Shown: positions 27,194 to 36,034 of the stretch, one piece after another
How positions within the stretch are numbered: the stretch's first letter is position 1
Layout of the letters: every line of letters begins with the position of its first letter
Assembly (NCBI GenBank): GCA_938014885.1
Contig: CALLQI010000022.1
Coordinates: 190,334 to 254,333, forward strand
Direction: 5' to 3'
DNA from: an uncultured bacterium
GTDB taxonomy: Bacteria; Planctomycetota; UBA8742; UBA2392
DNA: 64,000 bases
Made by a program: the position numbers and the translations under genes
The notes under the pieces: generated by a model
What the model was told of the DNA's origin: nothing
Databases searched by the model: none
Seen by the model: only the letters and a program-made list of their open reading frames with translations

Positions 27194-27663
27194 CTCTTCT
27201 TCCACTCCACGGCGCCGCCGGGGAGCATGTAGAAGATCATCATCTTGCCGCCGCTTACACTCGGCACGTGCTGGCTGCCCGGCGCGAACACCGCCCAGCC
27301 TTCCGGGTGGCCGCAGAACTTGGGCTCGCCTTCCAGCGTGAGCATGCAGTTCACTTCGCCGTTGGTGTGCTTGTGCCACGGGCCGTCGCCCCACAACATC
27401 ACCGCGTCAATCGAGTGGCCCTGTGCGGCCTCAGGTTTGGCGACGCGCGAAAACCGCGATGGCCCGGCCTCCTTGCCGCACAGCCAGCCCTGCGCCAGTC
27501 CGTCCTGCGTCAGCGCGCGCAGCGTGTCGCCCAGCGGGCCGCTCAGCGGGAACTCGCGCTGCAAGGCCTCACGGGCGGCGGCGGGGTCGTTCAGGTCAAG
27601 CGTCTTTAGCCGCGCCAGCACGGGTGCCAGGGCATCAATCACACTCTGGTTTGAGCTGCTCAT
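27190..27663 (-). CDS. Cupin-like protein, DUF4863 / 4-hydroxylaminobenzoate-lyase-like
   Basis: 157 aa. The C-terminal half has cupin-style pairs: HKHTNGEVNCMLTLEG, then PEGWAVFAPGSQHVP and the ending MMIFYMLPGGAVEW. These match my recollection of the DUF4863 family, which includes p-hydroxylaminobenzoate lyase. His residues in HKHT and SQH are likely metal ligands. The N-terminal half is helical. No nitroaromatic-degradation neighbours are present, so the actual reaction is unknown. It lies 9 bp downstream of the membrane protein gene on the same strand. Confidence 0.6.
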   Translation of the reverse strand: MSSSNQSVIDALAPVLARLKTLDLNDPAAAREALQREFPLSGPLGDTLRALTQDGLAQGWLCGKEAGPSRFSRVAKPEAAQGHSIDAVMLWGDGPWHKHTNGEVNCMLTLEGEPKFCGHPEGWAVFAPGSQHVPSVSGGKMMIFYMLPGGAVEWKKS

Positions 27664-27672
27664 GTCTGCTTT

Positions 27673-28806
27673 CTACTCTGACTTTTGCTGCTGGTCGTCT
27701 TCACCGGGGTCATAGTCGTGGCCGCCGAGGCCCTTGCCCGGGTCCGACAGCCGATAGCCCGGGTTTGCGCCGGCGTCCAGTTCGTCTTCGAATTCGGCCT
27801 CGCCCGGCGCGTTCTGGAAGGGCTGCTCCGCGCCACCCAGCGTGGCGCCCGGCGCCGAAAGCTTCATCGGGGCCCTGGGCACGAACTCCGTGTCGGCTCC
27901 GGGGGCCGCAGGGGCCGCGGAACCTGCAACCTGCATGTTGCCGCTGGCATCCGTCGCGAACACTTTGGTCTTGCCCATGGCCTGCTTCACGGCGCTGGCG
28001 TCAAACAGCGGCTCACCCACGCGCAGTACCGTAAAGACGCGCTCGCGCGTTGCTTTGTCAGCAATCGTCCACGGCGCGTACGGCACCAGCTTGTGGAACA
28101 TCAGGAATTGCCCCGGCTTCAACATGCGAAACCAAACGATGTCGCCGCGCTGGAACTCACGCACGGCGTCCCACTGCACCCCTACCAATTCCGGCCCGCG
28201 GCCGATGTCGGTGTGCAGCGCCACGTATTCGGGCGGGGTGCTGTGGTGGACGCTGCGGTCAAATACTTTGCTCAGCACGCCGCCGCCGCTGGCGCGCGCG
28301 CGCTGCATGCTGATCATGCCCGCAGCCACGGGGCCGCCTACTTTTTCGATTGCGTTCTTGTTGCCCATCACCAGCACGCCCGGGATGAAGCTTTGCGTGC
28401 GATAGGCCTGGATGCGCGGCAGCTCAAGCAGCAGCACAATCCCGCCCACGGCGGCCAGGACCAGACCGATACCCATATACACGTACCGCAGCGGGCCGGC
28501 CTGCGCGTCCACCAGCACCAGCGACAGCACTGTCCACAACAGGCCCACGCCCACCATCGCGCTCAGCACAATCAGCGCCGTGCGCGCCCTGCCCTCAATG
28601 GGCCGCGTTGGGGGCGGAGGCTCCGTGACCGTGCGGCCGCCCGGCGCGATGAAGCCCCCACCCTGCGGCTGGTAAATCTCGGGCAGTTCGCGATCAGTCG
28701 GCAGCTTGTAAGGCTTCTTGGGCTTGGTGATGCCGGATCCGGGCCGCGCCGCGCCCTCAGGCTGACCACGCGCGTTGCCGGATTCCCAGGGTGCGATGTC
28801 GGACAT
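27673..28806 (-). CDS. Two-TM protein of unknown function with disordered ends
   Basis: 377 aa. Residues 1-70 are Pro/Gly-rich and probably disordered. Two TM helices follow (ALIVLSAMVGVGLLWTVLSL and YMGIGLVLAAVGGIVLLLEL). A folded domain (about 130-290) contains FIPGVLVMGNKN and GVQWDAVREFQRGDIVWFRM. The tail is acidic and rich in Gly, Ala and Glu, ending QQQKSE. No family is confidently recognised. It is transcribed with the downstream cupin-like gene and separated from alanine dehydrogenase by a terminator hairpin. Confidence 0.75.
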   Translation of the reverse strand: MSDIAPWESGNARGQPEGAARPGSGITKPKKPYKLPTDRELPEIYQPQGGGFIAPGGRTVTEPPPPTRPIEGRARTALIVLSAMVGVGLLWTVLSLVLVDAQAGPLRYVYMGIGLVLAAVGGIVLLLELPRIQAYRTQSFIPGVLVMGNKNAIEKVGGPVAAGMISMQRARASGGGVLSKVFDRSVHHSTPPEYVALHTDIGRGPELVGVQWDAVREFQRGDIVWFRMLKPGQFLMFHKLVPYAPWTIADKATRERVFTVLRVGEPLFDASAVKQAMGKTKVFATDASGNMQVAGSAAPAAPGADTEFVPRAPMKLSAPGATLGGAEQPFQNAPGEAEFEDELDAGANPGYRLSDPGKGLGGHDYDPGEDDQQQKSE

Positions 28807-28842
28807 AGGGGACTCACAGGAAGGCCCCCAGTATAAAAGAAA

Positions 28843-28875
28843 ACGGGCGCACGACCAACGTGCACCCGTTCATGC
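28843..28875 (-). terminator. Rho-independent terminator after alanine dehydrogenase
   Basis: On the minus strand, AACGGGTGCAC pairs with GTGCGCCCGTT across a GTTGGTC-type loop and is followed by a T-rich run (TTTTCTTTT). It lies 14 bp after the ald stop. Confidence 0.8.
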
Positions 28876-28888
28876 AGCGATTTCCGTG

Positions 28889-29995
28889 CTACAGGGCCAG
28901 CGGCACGTATTCCATGCCAAAGGCCTCCGCCACCGCCTTGTACGTGACCTTGCCTTCCACCACGTTCAGGCCAGTGCGCACTTCCACGTGCTTCTTGGCC
29001 GCTTCTTTCCAGCCCAGCTTCGCGATCTCAATCGCGAACCGGCTGGTCGCGTTCGTCAGCGCAAAGGTGCTCGTGCGGCCGACCGCGCCCGGCATGTTCG
29101 CCACGCAGTAGTGGACCACACCATCTACGATGTACGTCGGGTTCGCGTGGGTCGTGGGCTTGGTCGTTTCGACGCAACCGCCCTGGTCCACGGCCACGTC
29201 CACAATCACCGCGCCCTGCTTCATGCTGCTGAGGTCTTCGCGGCGGATCAGCGAAGGTGCCTTGGCACCCGGGATCAGCACCGCGCCCACCACCAGGTCG
29301 GCATGCTTGATGCACTCACGAATGTTGTACGCGTTGCTGTAAAGCTCGGTCACGTTGGGCGGCAGCACGTCATCGAGGTAGCGCAGGCGATCCAGCGAAA
29401 CGTCCAGGATCGTCACGCGCGCGCCAATGCCCGCCGCCATCTTGGCCGCGTTGGTGCCGACCACGCCGCCGCCGATGATGACCACATTGCCGGCCTCAAC
29501 GCCCGGCACGCCTCCGAGCAGAATGCCGCGGCCTTCAGTCGGGCGCTCAAGGTACTTGGCGCCTTCCTGGATGCTCATGCGCCCGGCGACTTCACTCATG
29601 GGCGTCAGCAGCGGCAGGGTGCCGCGCTTGTCTTCCATGGTTTCGTACGCGATGGTGATCGCGCCTGTCTTGATCATCGCCTCGGTCAATTCGCGCGAGG
29701 CCGCGTAGTGGAAGTATGTGTAAACGATCTGGCCCTTGCGGATCAGCCCGTACTCAGCCGGCAGAGGCTCTTTGACCTTCACGATCATGTCGGCCTGGTC
29801 GAACACTTCTTTGGCCGTGCCGACAAGCTTCGCGCCTGCGGCCTCGTAATCGGCGTCTGGAATGCCGCTGCCAAGCCCGGCCCCGACTTCGACCACAACT
29901 TTGTGGCCGGCCTCAACCAGGGCATTAACACCGGCGGGGACCATGCCCACCCGGTACTCGTGATTTTTGATTTCGCGCGGGACGCCGACGATCAT
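28889..29995 (-). CDS. ald: Alanine dehydrogenase
   Basis: 368 aa, full length. The N-terminus MIVGVPREIKNHEYRVGM contains the pyruvate-binding Arg and the following VPAG block. The catalytic Lys is in VKVKEPLP and the active-site His is in FHYAASREL. The NAD-binding motif is IIGGGVVGTNAAKMA, and the C-terminal block is MPGAVGRTSTFALTNAT. The enzyme interconverts L-alanine and pyruvate plus ammonia with NAD. It forms a single-gene unit with its own terminator. The glutamine synthetase later in the window is a further ammonia enzyme, but the two are unlinked. Confidence 0.96.
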   Translation of the reverse strand: MIVGVPREIKNHEYRVGMVPAGVNALVEAGHKVVVEVGAGLGSGIPDADYEAAGAKLVGTAKEVFDQADMIVKVKEPLPAEYGLIRKGQIVYTYFHYAASRELTEAMIKTGAITIAYETMEDKRGTLPLLTPMSEVAGRMSIQEGAKYLERPTEGRGILLGGVPGVEAGNVVIIGGGVVGTNAAKMAAGIGARVTILDVSLDRLRYLDDVLPPNVTELYSNAYNIRECIKHADLVVGAVLIPGAKAPSLIRREDLSSMKQGAVIVDVAVDQGGCVETTKPTTHANPTYIVDGVVHYCVANMPGAVGRTSTFALTNATSRFAIEIAKLGWKEAAKKHVEVRTGLNVVEGKVTYKAVAEAFGMEYVPLAL

Positions 29996-30115
29996 GACTA
30001 CTCCGTATCTGGGGCCTGAGGGCGGGTTTTATAGCGAGTTGCCCCACCGCCCGCAATCACGCCGCAACCGGTGAGCTGGATGGGTACCGGAATCAGGTGC
30101 AGGCAAGGGTCAATT

Positions 30116-30198
30116 GTCGACGGTCGACGGTCGACAGTTCACGGTAACTGCGGCAGTTTGCTGTAACCGTTGACTGTAAACCGTTGACCGTAAACCGG
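30116..30198. repeat. Inverted array of degenerate heptamers (GTCGACG/GTTGACC type)
   Basis: The left arm is GTCGACG, GTCGACG, GTCGACA, GTTCACG, GTAACTG. A GC-containing loop follows, and the right arm returns as TAACCGT, TGACTGT, AAACCGT, TGACCGT, AAACCGG. The period is 7 throughout. It lies in the gap between ald and the lipoprotein gene at 30293. Confidence 0.7.
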
Positions 30199-30292
30199 CT
30201 CCCTGACTCTGGTGGTCATGCAATACCGGTGATTGCTAGGGGCGCGGCGCTGTGGTTGGATACTGGCCCCGCCAAGCCCCCCGGAGTGTGCC

Positions 30293-31519
30293 GTGAAGTA
30301 CTTTTCAGTGCTCTTGCTGTGCCTGCTTGCCGCATGCACCACCACGGGCAACACCGGCACCGACGAGCCGGATACGACGTCATCCGAGCCGCCGGCCATC
30401 GTGCTTGACCGCGAAGACGTGCAACAGTTCCGCGGCGTCGAAATGCCCAAGATCCTGCGCCGCATGGAAAGCAGCGAAAGCAGCGACTGGGCCTACGTCA
30501 GGCGCCATGTGCACCCCGCACCCGTCGCCCCGGCCGTGTTTGACGAATACGGCAAGCTCATCAAACGCAACTTCGACTGGCCGCCGCGCGACCGAAAGAA
30601 CATGTCCAAGGCGCAGACCGCATGGCACTCATTTCTGCTGTGGCCGGAACGTATCCGCAACCTGCTGCTGGCCAACGACTGGTCTGAGCCCGCAGTGCGC
30701 GCAAGGCTGGGACGCCTCGGCCGCATGTATGAAGTGGTACACCGTTTCCAAAGCCGCAAGCCGGAAGCATCACCGACGCGCGAGTCAGAGTACTGGCGCA
30801 CCTTTGCCGAAGACATGCTGGCGTTCGGCGACGACGGCCGCGAAATGCTGGTGTCGAACCTGATCCTGGCGCTGACCAACCCCGACGAAATGGTCGTGTT
30901 CCAGGCCCAGGACCTGCTGGTGCAGGTCGGCGCGCCGGCGATTGAGCCGTTGTGCACGGCCCTGTGGACGGGCTACAACCAGCTGGTGCTGGTTGAACTG
31001 CCGGACGGACGGCTGGATTATCGCGTCGAAACCAACGCCAACTTCCCCAAGCACGTGGTTGAGTCGCTGTATCGCATCGGCTATCGCTCGGTCAACCAGG
31101 CCATCTTTGAGTTGCGCAACGGGCCCACAGGGGCGTCCGCATGGCGCTTCCGCAAGCACTTCATCGACCTGCTGGGACGCTTCGCCGACGCGCGCGTGCT
31201 GGAAGAGCTTGAGGCCGAAATCGACCGAGTCAAAATCACCGAGTACGACCGGGAACTGCTCGCGCAAGGCAAACAGGTGGTCGATGAAAACGCCACCGAG
31301 CACGCGACCTTCGTGTATCACGAGTACCTGATTGAGGCGATCGGCGCGCTGGAAGACCCGGAGGGCATCCGGGCCGTGATTCGCCTCTGGAAGCTTGACG
31401 AGTTTCATGAGACCACGGCAATTCACGCCATATTCCGGATGTCAGGCGAGACCGTGAAATCGATCGAACAGGCCCGCGCGCTGGCCAAGGCCTTGAAGGT
31501 TGACCTGAAGGGCGCATAA
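30293..31519 (+). CDS. Predicted HEAT-like lipoprotein of unknown function
   Basis: 408 aa from GTG 30293 after GGAG. This start places a normal signal peptide (VKYFSVLLLCLLAAC) with lipobox LAAC at the N-terminus; an earlier ATG would bury it. After a Thr/Ser-rich linker the protein is all-helical, with HEAT-like units (MVVFQAQDLLVQVGAPAIEP, FIDLLGRFADARVLEELEAE, HEYLIEAIGALEDPEGIRAV). Helical-repeat lipoproteins of this kind are usually binding scaffolds. It is the first gene of a likely three-gene unit with the next two genes, 8 bp before the following start. Confidence 0.72.
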   Translation: MKYFSVLLLCLLAACTTTGNTGTDEPDTTSSEPPAIVLDREDVQQFRGVEMPKILRRMESSESSDWAYVRRHVHPAPVAPAVFDEYGKLIKRNFDWPPRDRKNMSKAQTAWHSFLLWPERIRNLLLANDWSEPAVRARLGRLGRMYEVVHRFQSRKPEASPTRESEYWRTFAEDMLAFGDDGREMLVSNLILALTNPDEMVVFQAQDLLVQVGAPAIEPLCTALWTGYNQLVLVELPDGRLDYRVETNANFPKHVVESLYRIGYRSVNQAIFELRNGPTGASAWRFRKHFIDLLGRFADARVLEELEAEIDRVKITEYDRELLAQGKQVVDENATEHATFVYHEYLIEAIGALEDPEGIRAVIRLWKLDEFHETTAIHAIFRMSGETVKSIEQARALAKALKVDLKGA

Positions 31520-31527
31520 CAAGCCAC

Positions 31528-32037
31528 ATGGAATTCAAAATCACACGCGGCCAGGGCAAGTGCAGCGTCACGGGACGCGCCTTTGCCAACGGCGAAAAGT
31601 ACATCATTGCACTCAACGCCGACCCGGCCCAGGAAGGGCTGTTCCAGCGCGTGGAAATGTCGCTGGAGGCCTGGGAACGCCAGCCCACAGGCGCGTTCAT
31701 CGCCTGGTGGCCGGCTGAACACAGCACGAACAAGAAGCCCGTGCTGATGGACCCCGACCTGTTGTGGGAGGTGTTCCACCGCGCCCGCGCCGAGCAACCG
31801 GCCGACAGCAAGTTCACGACCGCAGAGCTGGAGCGCTTCGCCTATGTCGCCGCGCTTGGCCTGATGCGACTTAAGAAGCTCAAGCTCAAGCAGACGCGCC
31901 GCCAAGGCAAACGCGAGTTCCTGGTGTTTGAGACCCCGGGCAAAGGCAAAGACCGCCAGACCTTCGACGTGGCCAACCCGGAACTCGATGAACACGGCGT
32001 GATGCAGGTCGAAGAACGCCTCGCGGAGCTGGCCTGA
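31528..32037 (+). CDS. Conserved hypothetical protein, 169 aa
   Basis: Starts 8 bp after the HEAT lipoprotein, and its TGA overlaps the next ATG by one base (TGATG). The N-terminus (MEFKITRGQGKCSVTGRAFANGEKYI) looks like a small treble-clef or zinc-less beta hairpin with one Cys. The C-terminal half is helical and very basic (RLKKLKLKQTRRQGKREFLVFE). I recognise it only as a hypothetical protein type, with no assigned function. Tight coupling to the GAPDH-like gene suggests co-translation. Confidence 0.72.
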   Translation: MEFKITRGQGKCSVTGRAFANGEKYIIALNADPAQEGLFQRVEMSLEAWERQPTGAFIAWWPAEHSTNKKPVLMDPDLLWEVFHRARAEQPADSKFTTAELERFAYVAALGLMRLKKLKLKQTRRQGKREFLVFETPGKGKDRQTFDVANPELDEHGVMQVEERLAELA

Positions 32038-33050
32038 TGCCGCGTGTGCTGATCAACGGGTTCGGCCGCGTAGGCCGCGCGCTGTACCGGCTGCTGCAAG
32101 GCCGCAAAGGCGTGGAAGTCGCGCGCATCAACGACCCGCTGCCCGCCGATCAGCTCGCGTATCTGCTGAAGTACGACACAGTCATGGGGCGCTTTCCGGG
32201 TACCGTGCGCACTGAGGGCGAAGTCCTGTTCGCCGGTGATGCGCGCACCCCGTTATCGCACCGCGATACGCTGACCCGCGCCGAGGTCGAAGGCTGCGAT
32301 ATCGTCATCAACAGCAGCGGCCGCAACAACACTCGCAAGTCGCTGGAGTCACTGCTGGGTCTGGGCGCAGGTCGGGTCATCGTAAGCAAGCCGCTGCCGT
32401 GCGAAGTATGCGACCGCACGATTCTAAGAGGCATCAACGACGCGGCATTGCATCCCACCGACCGGATTCTAAGTGCCGGAAGCTGCACCGCGCACTGCTA
32501 CGCGCCAATCATGCAACTGTTGCAGGCACAGTGGCCGATCCAGCGTGGTTTCATGATGACCGTGCACGCCTACACCAGCGCCCAGAACATTGTGGACGGC
32601 GGCCACGACCGGGACCCGCGCCGAGGCCGGGCAGCCGCGGCAAACATAGTGCCGACGACAACCGAAAGCCTCGAAGCATTCGAACAAGCCCTGCCCGAAC
32701 TGGCCGGCCGCATCAACGGCATGGCGCAAAGGGTACCGGTAGTGAATGGAAGCAACGTGGAGCTGGTGCTGGAACTGAAAGGCGAAGCAACCGCCGATGA
32801 ACTGAACCAGCACATCAAGGCCGGGGCAGAGGGAAAGTACCAGGGCATCATCGAATACAGCGAAGACGCGCTGGTAAGCAGCGACATAGTAGGCAACCAG
32901 GCCAGCGCCATCCACGACGCGCAACTAACCAGTGCAAAGGCAGCCAAGGGAAGCACGCTAACAAGGCTGGTAGCCTGGTACGACAACGAATGGGGCTACA
33001 CCAACCGCCTGGCCGAGCTGATAGACCTGGCCGCAAAGCAAGCAAAGTAA
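32037..33050 (+). CDS. Glyceraldehyde-3-phosphate dehydrogenase family, variant active site
   Basis: 337 aa. NAD-binding NGFGRVGRALYR is at residues 7-18. The nucleophile Cys is present in AGSCTAHCYAP, but the usual ASCTTNC reads GSCTAHC, with Thr to Ala and Asn to His. The catalytic His block is VHAYTSAQN. The S-loop/phosphate region (RRGRAAAANIVPTTT) and the C-terminal WYDNEWGYTNR are conserved. It could be a GAPDH, an erythrose-4-phosphate dehydrogenase, or a diverged paralogue with altered nucleotide or substrate use. No other glycolytic gene is adjacent. Confidence 0.85.
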   Translation: MPRVLINGFGRVGRALYRLLQGRKGVEVARINDPLPADQLAYLLKYDTVMGRFPGTVRTEGEVLFAGDARTPLSHRDTLTRAEVEGCDIVINSSGRNNTRKSLESLLGLGAGRVIVSKPLPCEVCDRTILRGINDAALHPTDRILSAGSCTAHCYAPIMQLLQAQWPIQRGFMMTVHAYTSAQNIVDGGHDRDPRRGRAAAANIVPTTTESLEAFEQALPELAGRINGMAQRVPVVNGSNVELVLELKGEATADELNQHIKAGAEGKYQGIIEYSEDALVSSDIVGNQASAIHDAQLTSAKAAKGSTLTRLVAWYDNEWGYTNRLAELIDLAAKQAK

Positions 33051-33124
33051 CCGGAAGCCAAGGCCAAGCAACAAAGCCCAAGCAGCAAGGGCCAAGCAAT
33101 AGAAGAAGCACAACCAAAAGAAGC

Positions 33125-33200
<76 letters not shown>

Positions 33201-33368
33201 TTCCTTTATCTGTTGCCGGTGTCTGTTGCCGGGCTTTTGCCTGACTGCTGCTTTGGGCGACACTAAACGGTTTGCGGATTCTCGTCCACCGGCCGGCTTG
33301 GTGTTCGTCCGTATGGGGTATGCGTGGGCTTTGCTTCGGGGTAAGTTACTGGTTGTGGGGGACTTCTG

Positions 33369-35909
33369 ATGCTGCGTGCTTTTGTTCGGCTTGGGCCGGC
33401 TTTGCTTTGTTTGTTTGCGCTTTCCTGGTCGCCTTTGGCTTTGGCTCCTGCCCAGGAGCCTGCGGCTGCCTTGCCCATCCTGCTTGGGGATTGCCTGCTT
33501 CTTAAAGGCTTGGGCTACGGTGCTCGCAGCCCCGTGCGGCGTGATCCCATTGAACTGGCGATGATTCGCGGCGAGCTTGCCAAGCCTGTCGCCGGGGCCG
33601 TGTTCAAGGCGCCCGATGGCCGCGAAAGTGTTTGGACCAAGGCCGCTGCCACGGACGGCGGCATTCGCCATGAGCTGCTTGAGGGCGGCTATGCCTGGTG
33701 GTCATTTGATTCCCCCGCCGCTTCCGTGATGCTGCTGCATGCCCAGGGGCACTCGGCCGTCTATGCAAATGGTGAGCTCCGCAACGGCGATTTCTACGGC
33801 TTCGGCAACTGGCAGATCCCGGTGCCGATCCGTAAGGGTGCCAACGAGTTCTACTTCCTTTGCAGCCGCGGCTATCTGTCCGCCAAGCTTGTGCCGGTGC
33901 GTGCCGATGCTTTGCACGCCGGCGCGATGATGGACCCTTCATCCCATCTGGCACCTGAACTTGTGGCCGGCATCGCGGGGCAGCGTGTGCTGGGATCCAT
34001 GCCTGTCATCAACCCTAGCGACCGCGACAGAACTATTCGATTGCGCGTCGGAGATGGTGCCCCCACCGATACCCGCGTTGCCGCCATGAGCATGCGCCGC
34101 TGCAACTACGTCGTCGAATGTGCGGCCGCACCGGCGCTCGGCAATTTTACGGCCAGCCTGCAACTGGAGGTGCTGCCTGATGAGAAGTCAGCACCCATCA
34201 ACGCCGGATCACTGGACCTGTCACTCAAGGTCGCGGCGCCGGGTGAGCGCCGCAAGATCACCTTCCGCAGCCGCATTGATGGCAGTGTGCAGTATTACAG
34301 TCTGGTGCCCGCGCAGCCGTTGCCGGGCCAGACTGAGAAACCGGGCATTCTGCTTGGCCTGCATGGTGCCAGTGTGCAGGCTTCCGGCCACGCGGCCGCG
34401 TACTCGCCGAAGTCCTGGTGCCACATCGTGTGCCCGACGAACCGCAGCCCGTACGGCTTTGACTGGGAGGACTGGGGCCGGCTGGATGCACTGGAAGTGC
34501 TTGAGCACGCGCAAGCCATGTTGGATCACGACCCGTTGAAGATTTACCTGTCAGGGCACTCCATGGGCGGCCACGGCACCTGGACCATCGGCGCGCACTT
34601 CCCTGACAAGTTTGCAGCGCTTGGCCCCTGCGCGGGCTGGGAGAGCTTCTGGAGTTACGGCGGGGGGGCCGAATTCGTCAAAGACGACCCGATGTCTGAG
34701 TTTCTCGGCCGCATCGCCAATCCCAGCCGCACGCTGATGATGAAACAGAATTACTCACACCATGCGGTGTTCATCCTGCACGGCGACGCGGACAACACTG
34801 TGTCCGTCGAACAGGCACGCCGGATGCGCAAGGAATTGACGGGCATCGTCACGCGGCTTGAGTTCTTCGAAGAGCCGGGGGGTGGCCACTGGTACGACTC
34901 GGGGGGCGACGCCGGCGCGGATTGCATGGACTATGAGCCGATGTGGCGGCTGTTCACGAAGTCGCGGCGGCCGGCATCTCATGAGGCCACACACATTGAT
35001 TTCACCACCGTCAACCCCGGCAACAGCGCGGCATGTCATTGGGCGCGCGTTGAGATGCAGGAAAAGCAGCTTGCGGCCTCGCGGATCGTACTGACAGCAG
35101 AACCCAACCGGAGGCGCATCGTGGGTACCACCGAGAACGTGACCCGTCTGTCATTGCAGCCGCAACGAATTCTTCAACCGGGCGAAAGTCTGTCGCTGGT
35201 GATCGACAACACAGAATTGGCAACAGTCGCGATGCCCGCAGAAGGCCGCCTTTGGCTGCATCGCGTGGAAGGCAAGTGGCAACTTGGCACTGACCCCGGC
35301 GAGGCCGTGAAGTACCCGGGGCGTTACGGGTTGCTCAAGAATTCGATGACCCGCAGTGTGGTGTACGTGTACGGCACTTCGGGCACGGTATCCGACTGGG
35401 GCCGCCAGAAGGCCCGCTTTGACGCAGAGCAATGGGCCTATCGGGCCCACGGGGCTTTCGAAGTGATTGCCGACCGCGACTTTTCACCCGCGGCTTACCC
35501 GGGCGCTGACGTGGTGCTGCTGGGCCACGCGGAATCCAATTCAGCGTTTCAATGGCTTGCGAATGCGCCGGTCGTGCTCAAGGGCGGGTCAGTCACAATT
35601 GGTGGGCGCGAAATGAAAGGTGAGGACCTGGCGGTACTTTTCTGTTATCCGCGGGCTGACGGGCCAGGCAACTTTGTGGTGATCGGGGGCACGGGCCTGC
35701 AGGGCTGCCGTTTGACCGACCGGCTGCCGTATTTTACTTCCGGGGCGGCCTTTCCTGACTTGATTGTCTATGGTCCGGAAAGCCTTCACAGCGGCCAGTC
35801 TGGAATTCGCGTTTGCGGCCAGTTTGGCGGGGACTGGAGCGTCGAGCACGGCGAGTTTTACTGGCGCGGATCGTCAAGCGCCGGAACCGAGCCCAATGCC
35901 GACGACTGA
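33369..35909 (+). CDS. Large secreted serine hydrolase (prolyl-oligopeptidase/esterase-like)
   Basis: 846 aa with a signal peptide (RLGPALLCLFALSWSPLALA). An N-terminal beta-rich region (about 40-320) is followed by an alpha/beta-hydrolase domain. The nucleophile is in LSGHSMGGHGTW, the Asp in ILHGDADNTVSVEQ and the His in EPGGGHWYDSGG, giving a complete triad. A further beta-rich C-terminal part (about 530-846) includes VVYVYGTSGTVSDWGRQKAR, similar to regions seen in large secreted peptidase/esterase proteins. Likely a periplasmic or surface carbohydrate esterase or peptidase; which one is not decidable. It is followed by a 120-bp gap to the next gene. Confidence 0.83.
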   Translation: MLRAFVRLGPALLCLFALSWSPLALAPAQEPAAALPILLGDCLLLKGLGYGARSPVRRDPIELAMIRGELAKPVAGAVFKAPDGRESVWTKAAATDGGIRHELLEGGYAWWSFDSPAASVMLLHAQGHSAVYANGELRNGDFYGFGNWQIPVPIRKGANEFYFLCSRGYLSAKLVPVRADALHAGAMMDPSSHLAPELVAGIAGQRVLGSMPVINPSDRDRTIRLRVGDGAPTDTRVAAMSMRRCNYVVECAAAPALGNFTASLQLEVLPDEKSAPINAGSLDLSLKVAAPGERRKITFRSRIDGSVQYYSLVPAQPLPGQTEKPGILLGLHGASVQASGHAAAYSPKSWCHIVCPTNRSPYGFDWEDWGRLDALEVLEHAQAMLDHDPLKIYLSGHSMGGHGTWTIGAHFPDKFAALGPCAGWESFWSYGGGAEFVKDDPMSEFLGRIANPSRTLMMKQNYSHHAVFILHGDADNTVSVEQARRMRKELTGIVTRLEFFEEPGGGHWYDSGGDAGADCMDYEPMWRLFTKSRRPASHEATHIDFTTVNPGNSAACHWARVEMQEKQLAASRIVLTAEPNRRRIVGTTENVTRLSLQPQRILQPGESLSLVIDNTELATVAMPAEGRLWLHRVEGKWQLGTDPGEAVKYPGRYGLLKNSMTRSVVYVYGTSGTVSDWGRQKARFDAEQWAYRAHGAFEVIADRDFSPAAYPGADVVLLGHAESNSAFQWLANAPVVLKGGSVTIGGREMKGEDLAVLFCYPRADGPGNFVVIGGTGLQGCRLTDRLPYFTSGAAFPDLIVYGPESLHSGQSGIRVCGQFGGDWSVEHGEFYWRGSSSAGTEPNADD

Positions 35910-36034
35910 TCACGTCGAACTGTGAGTCGCTACATCCATGTTACAAGTACCGGAATTATGGTATTGGAATTGTGCGGACCCTTACTACAGTGGCGCGCTC
36001 AATCCCAATTCTTGTTCTGACTGGAGGACACACA

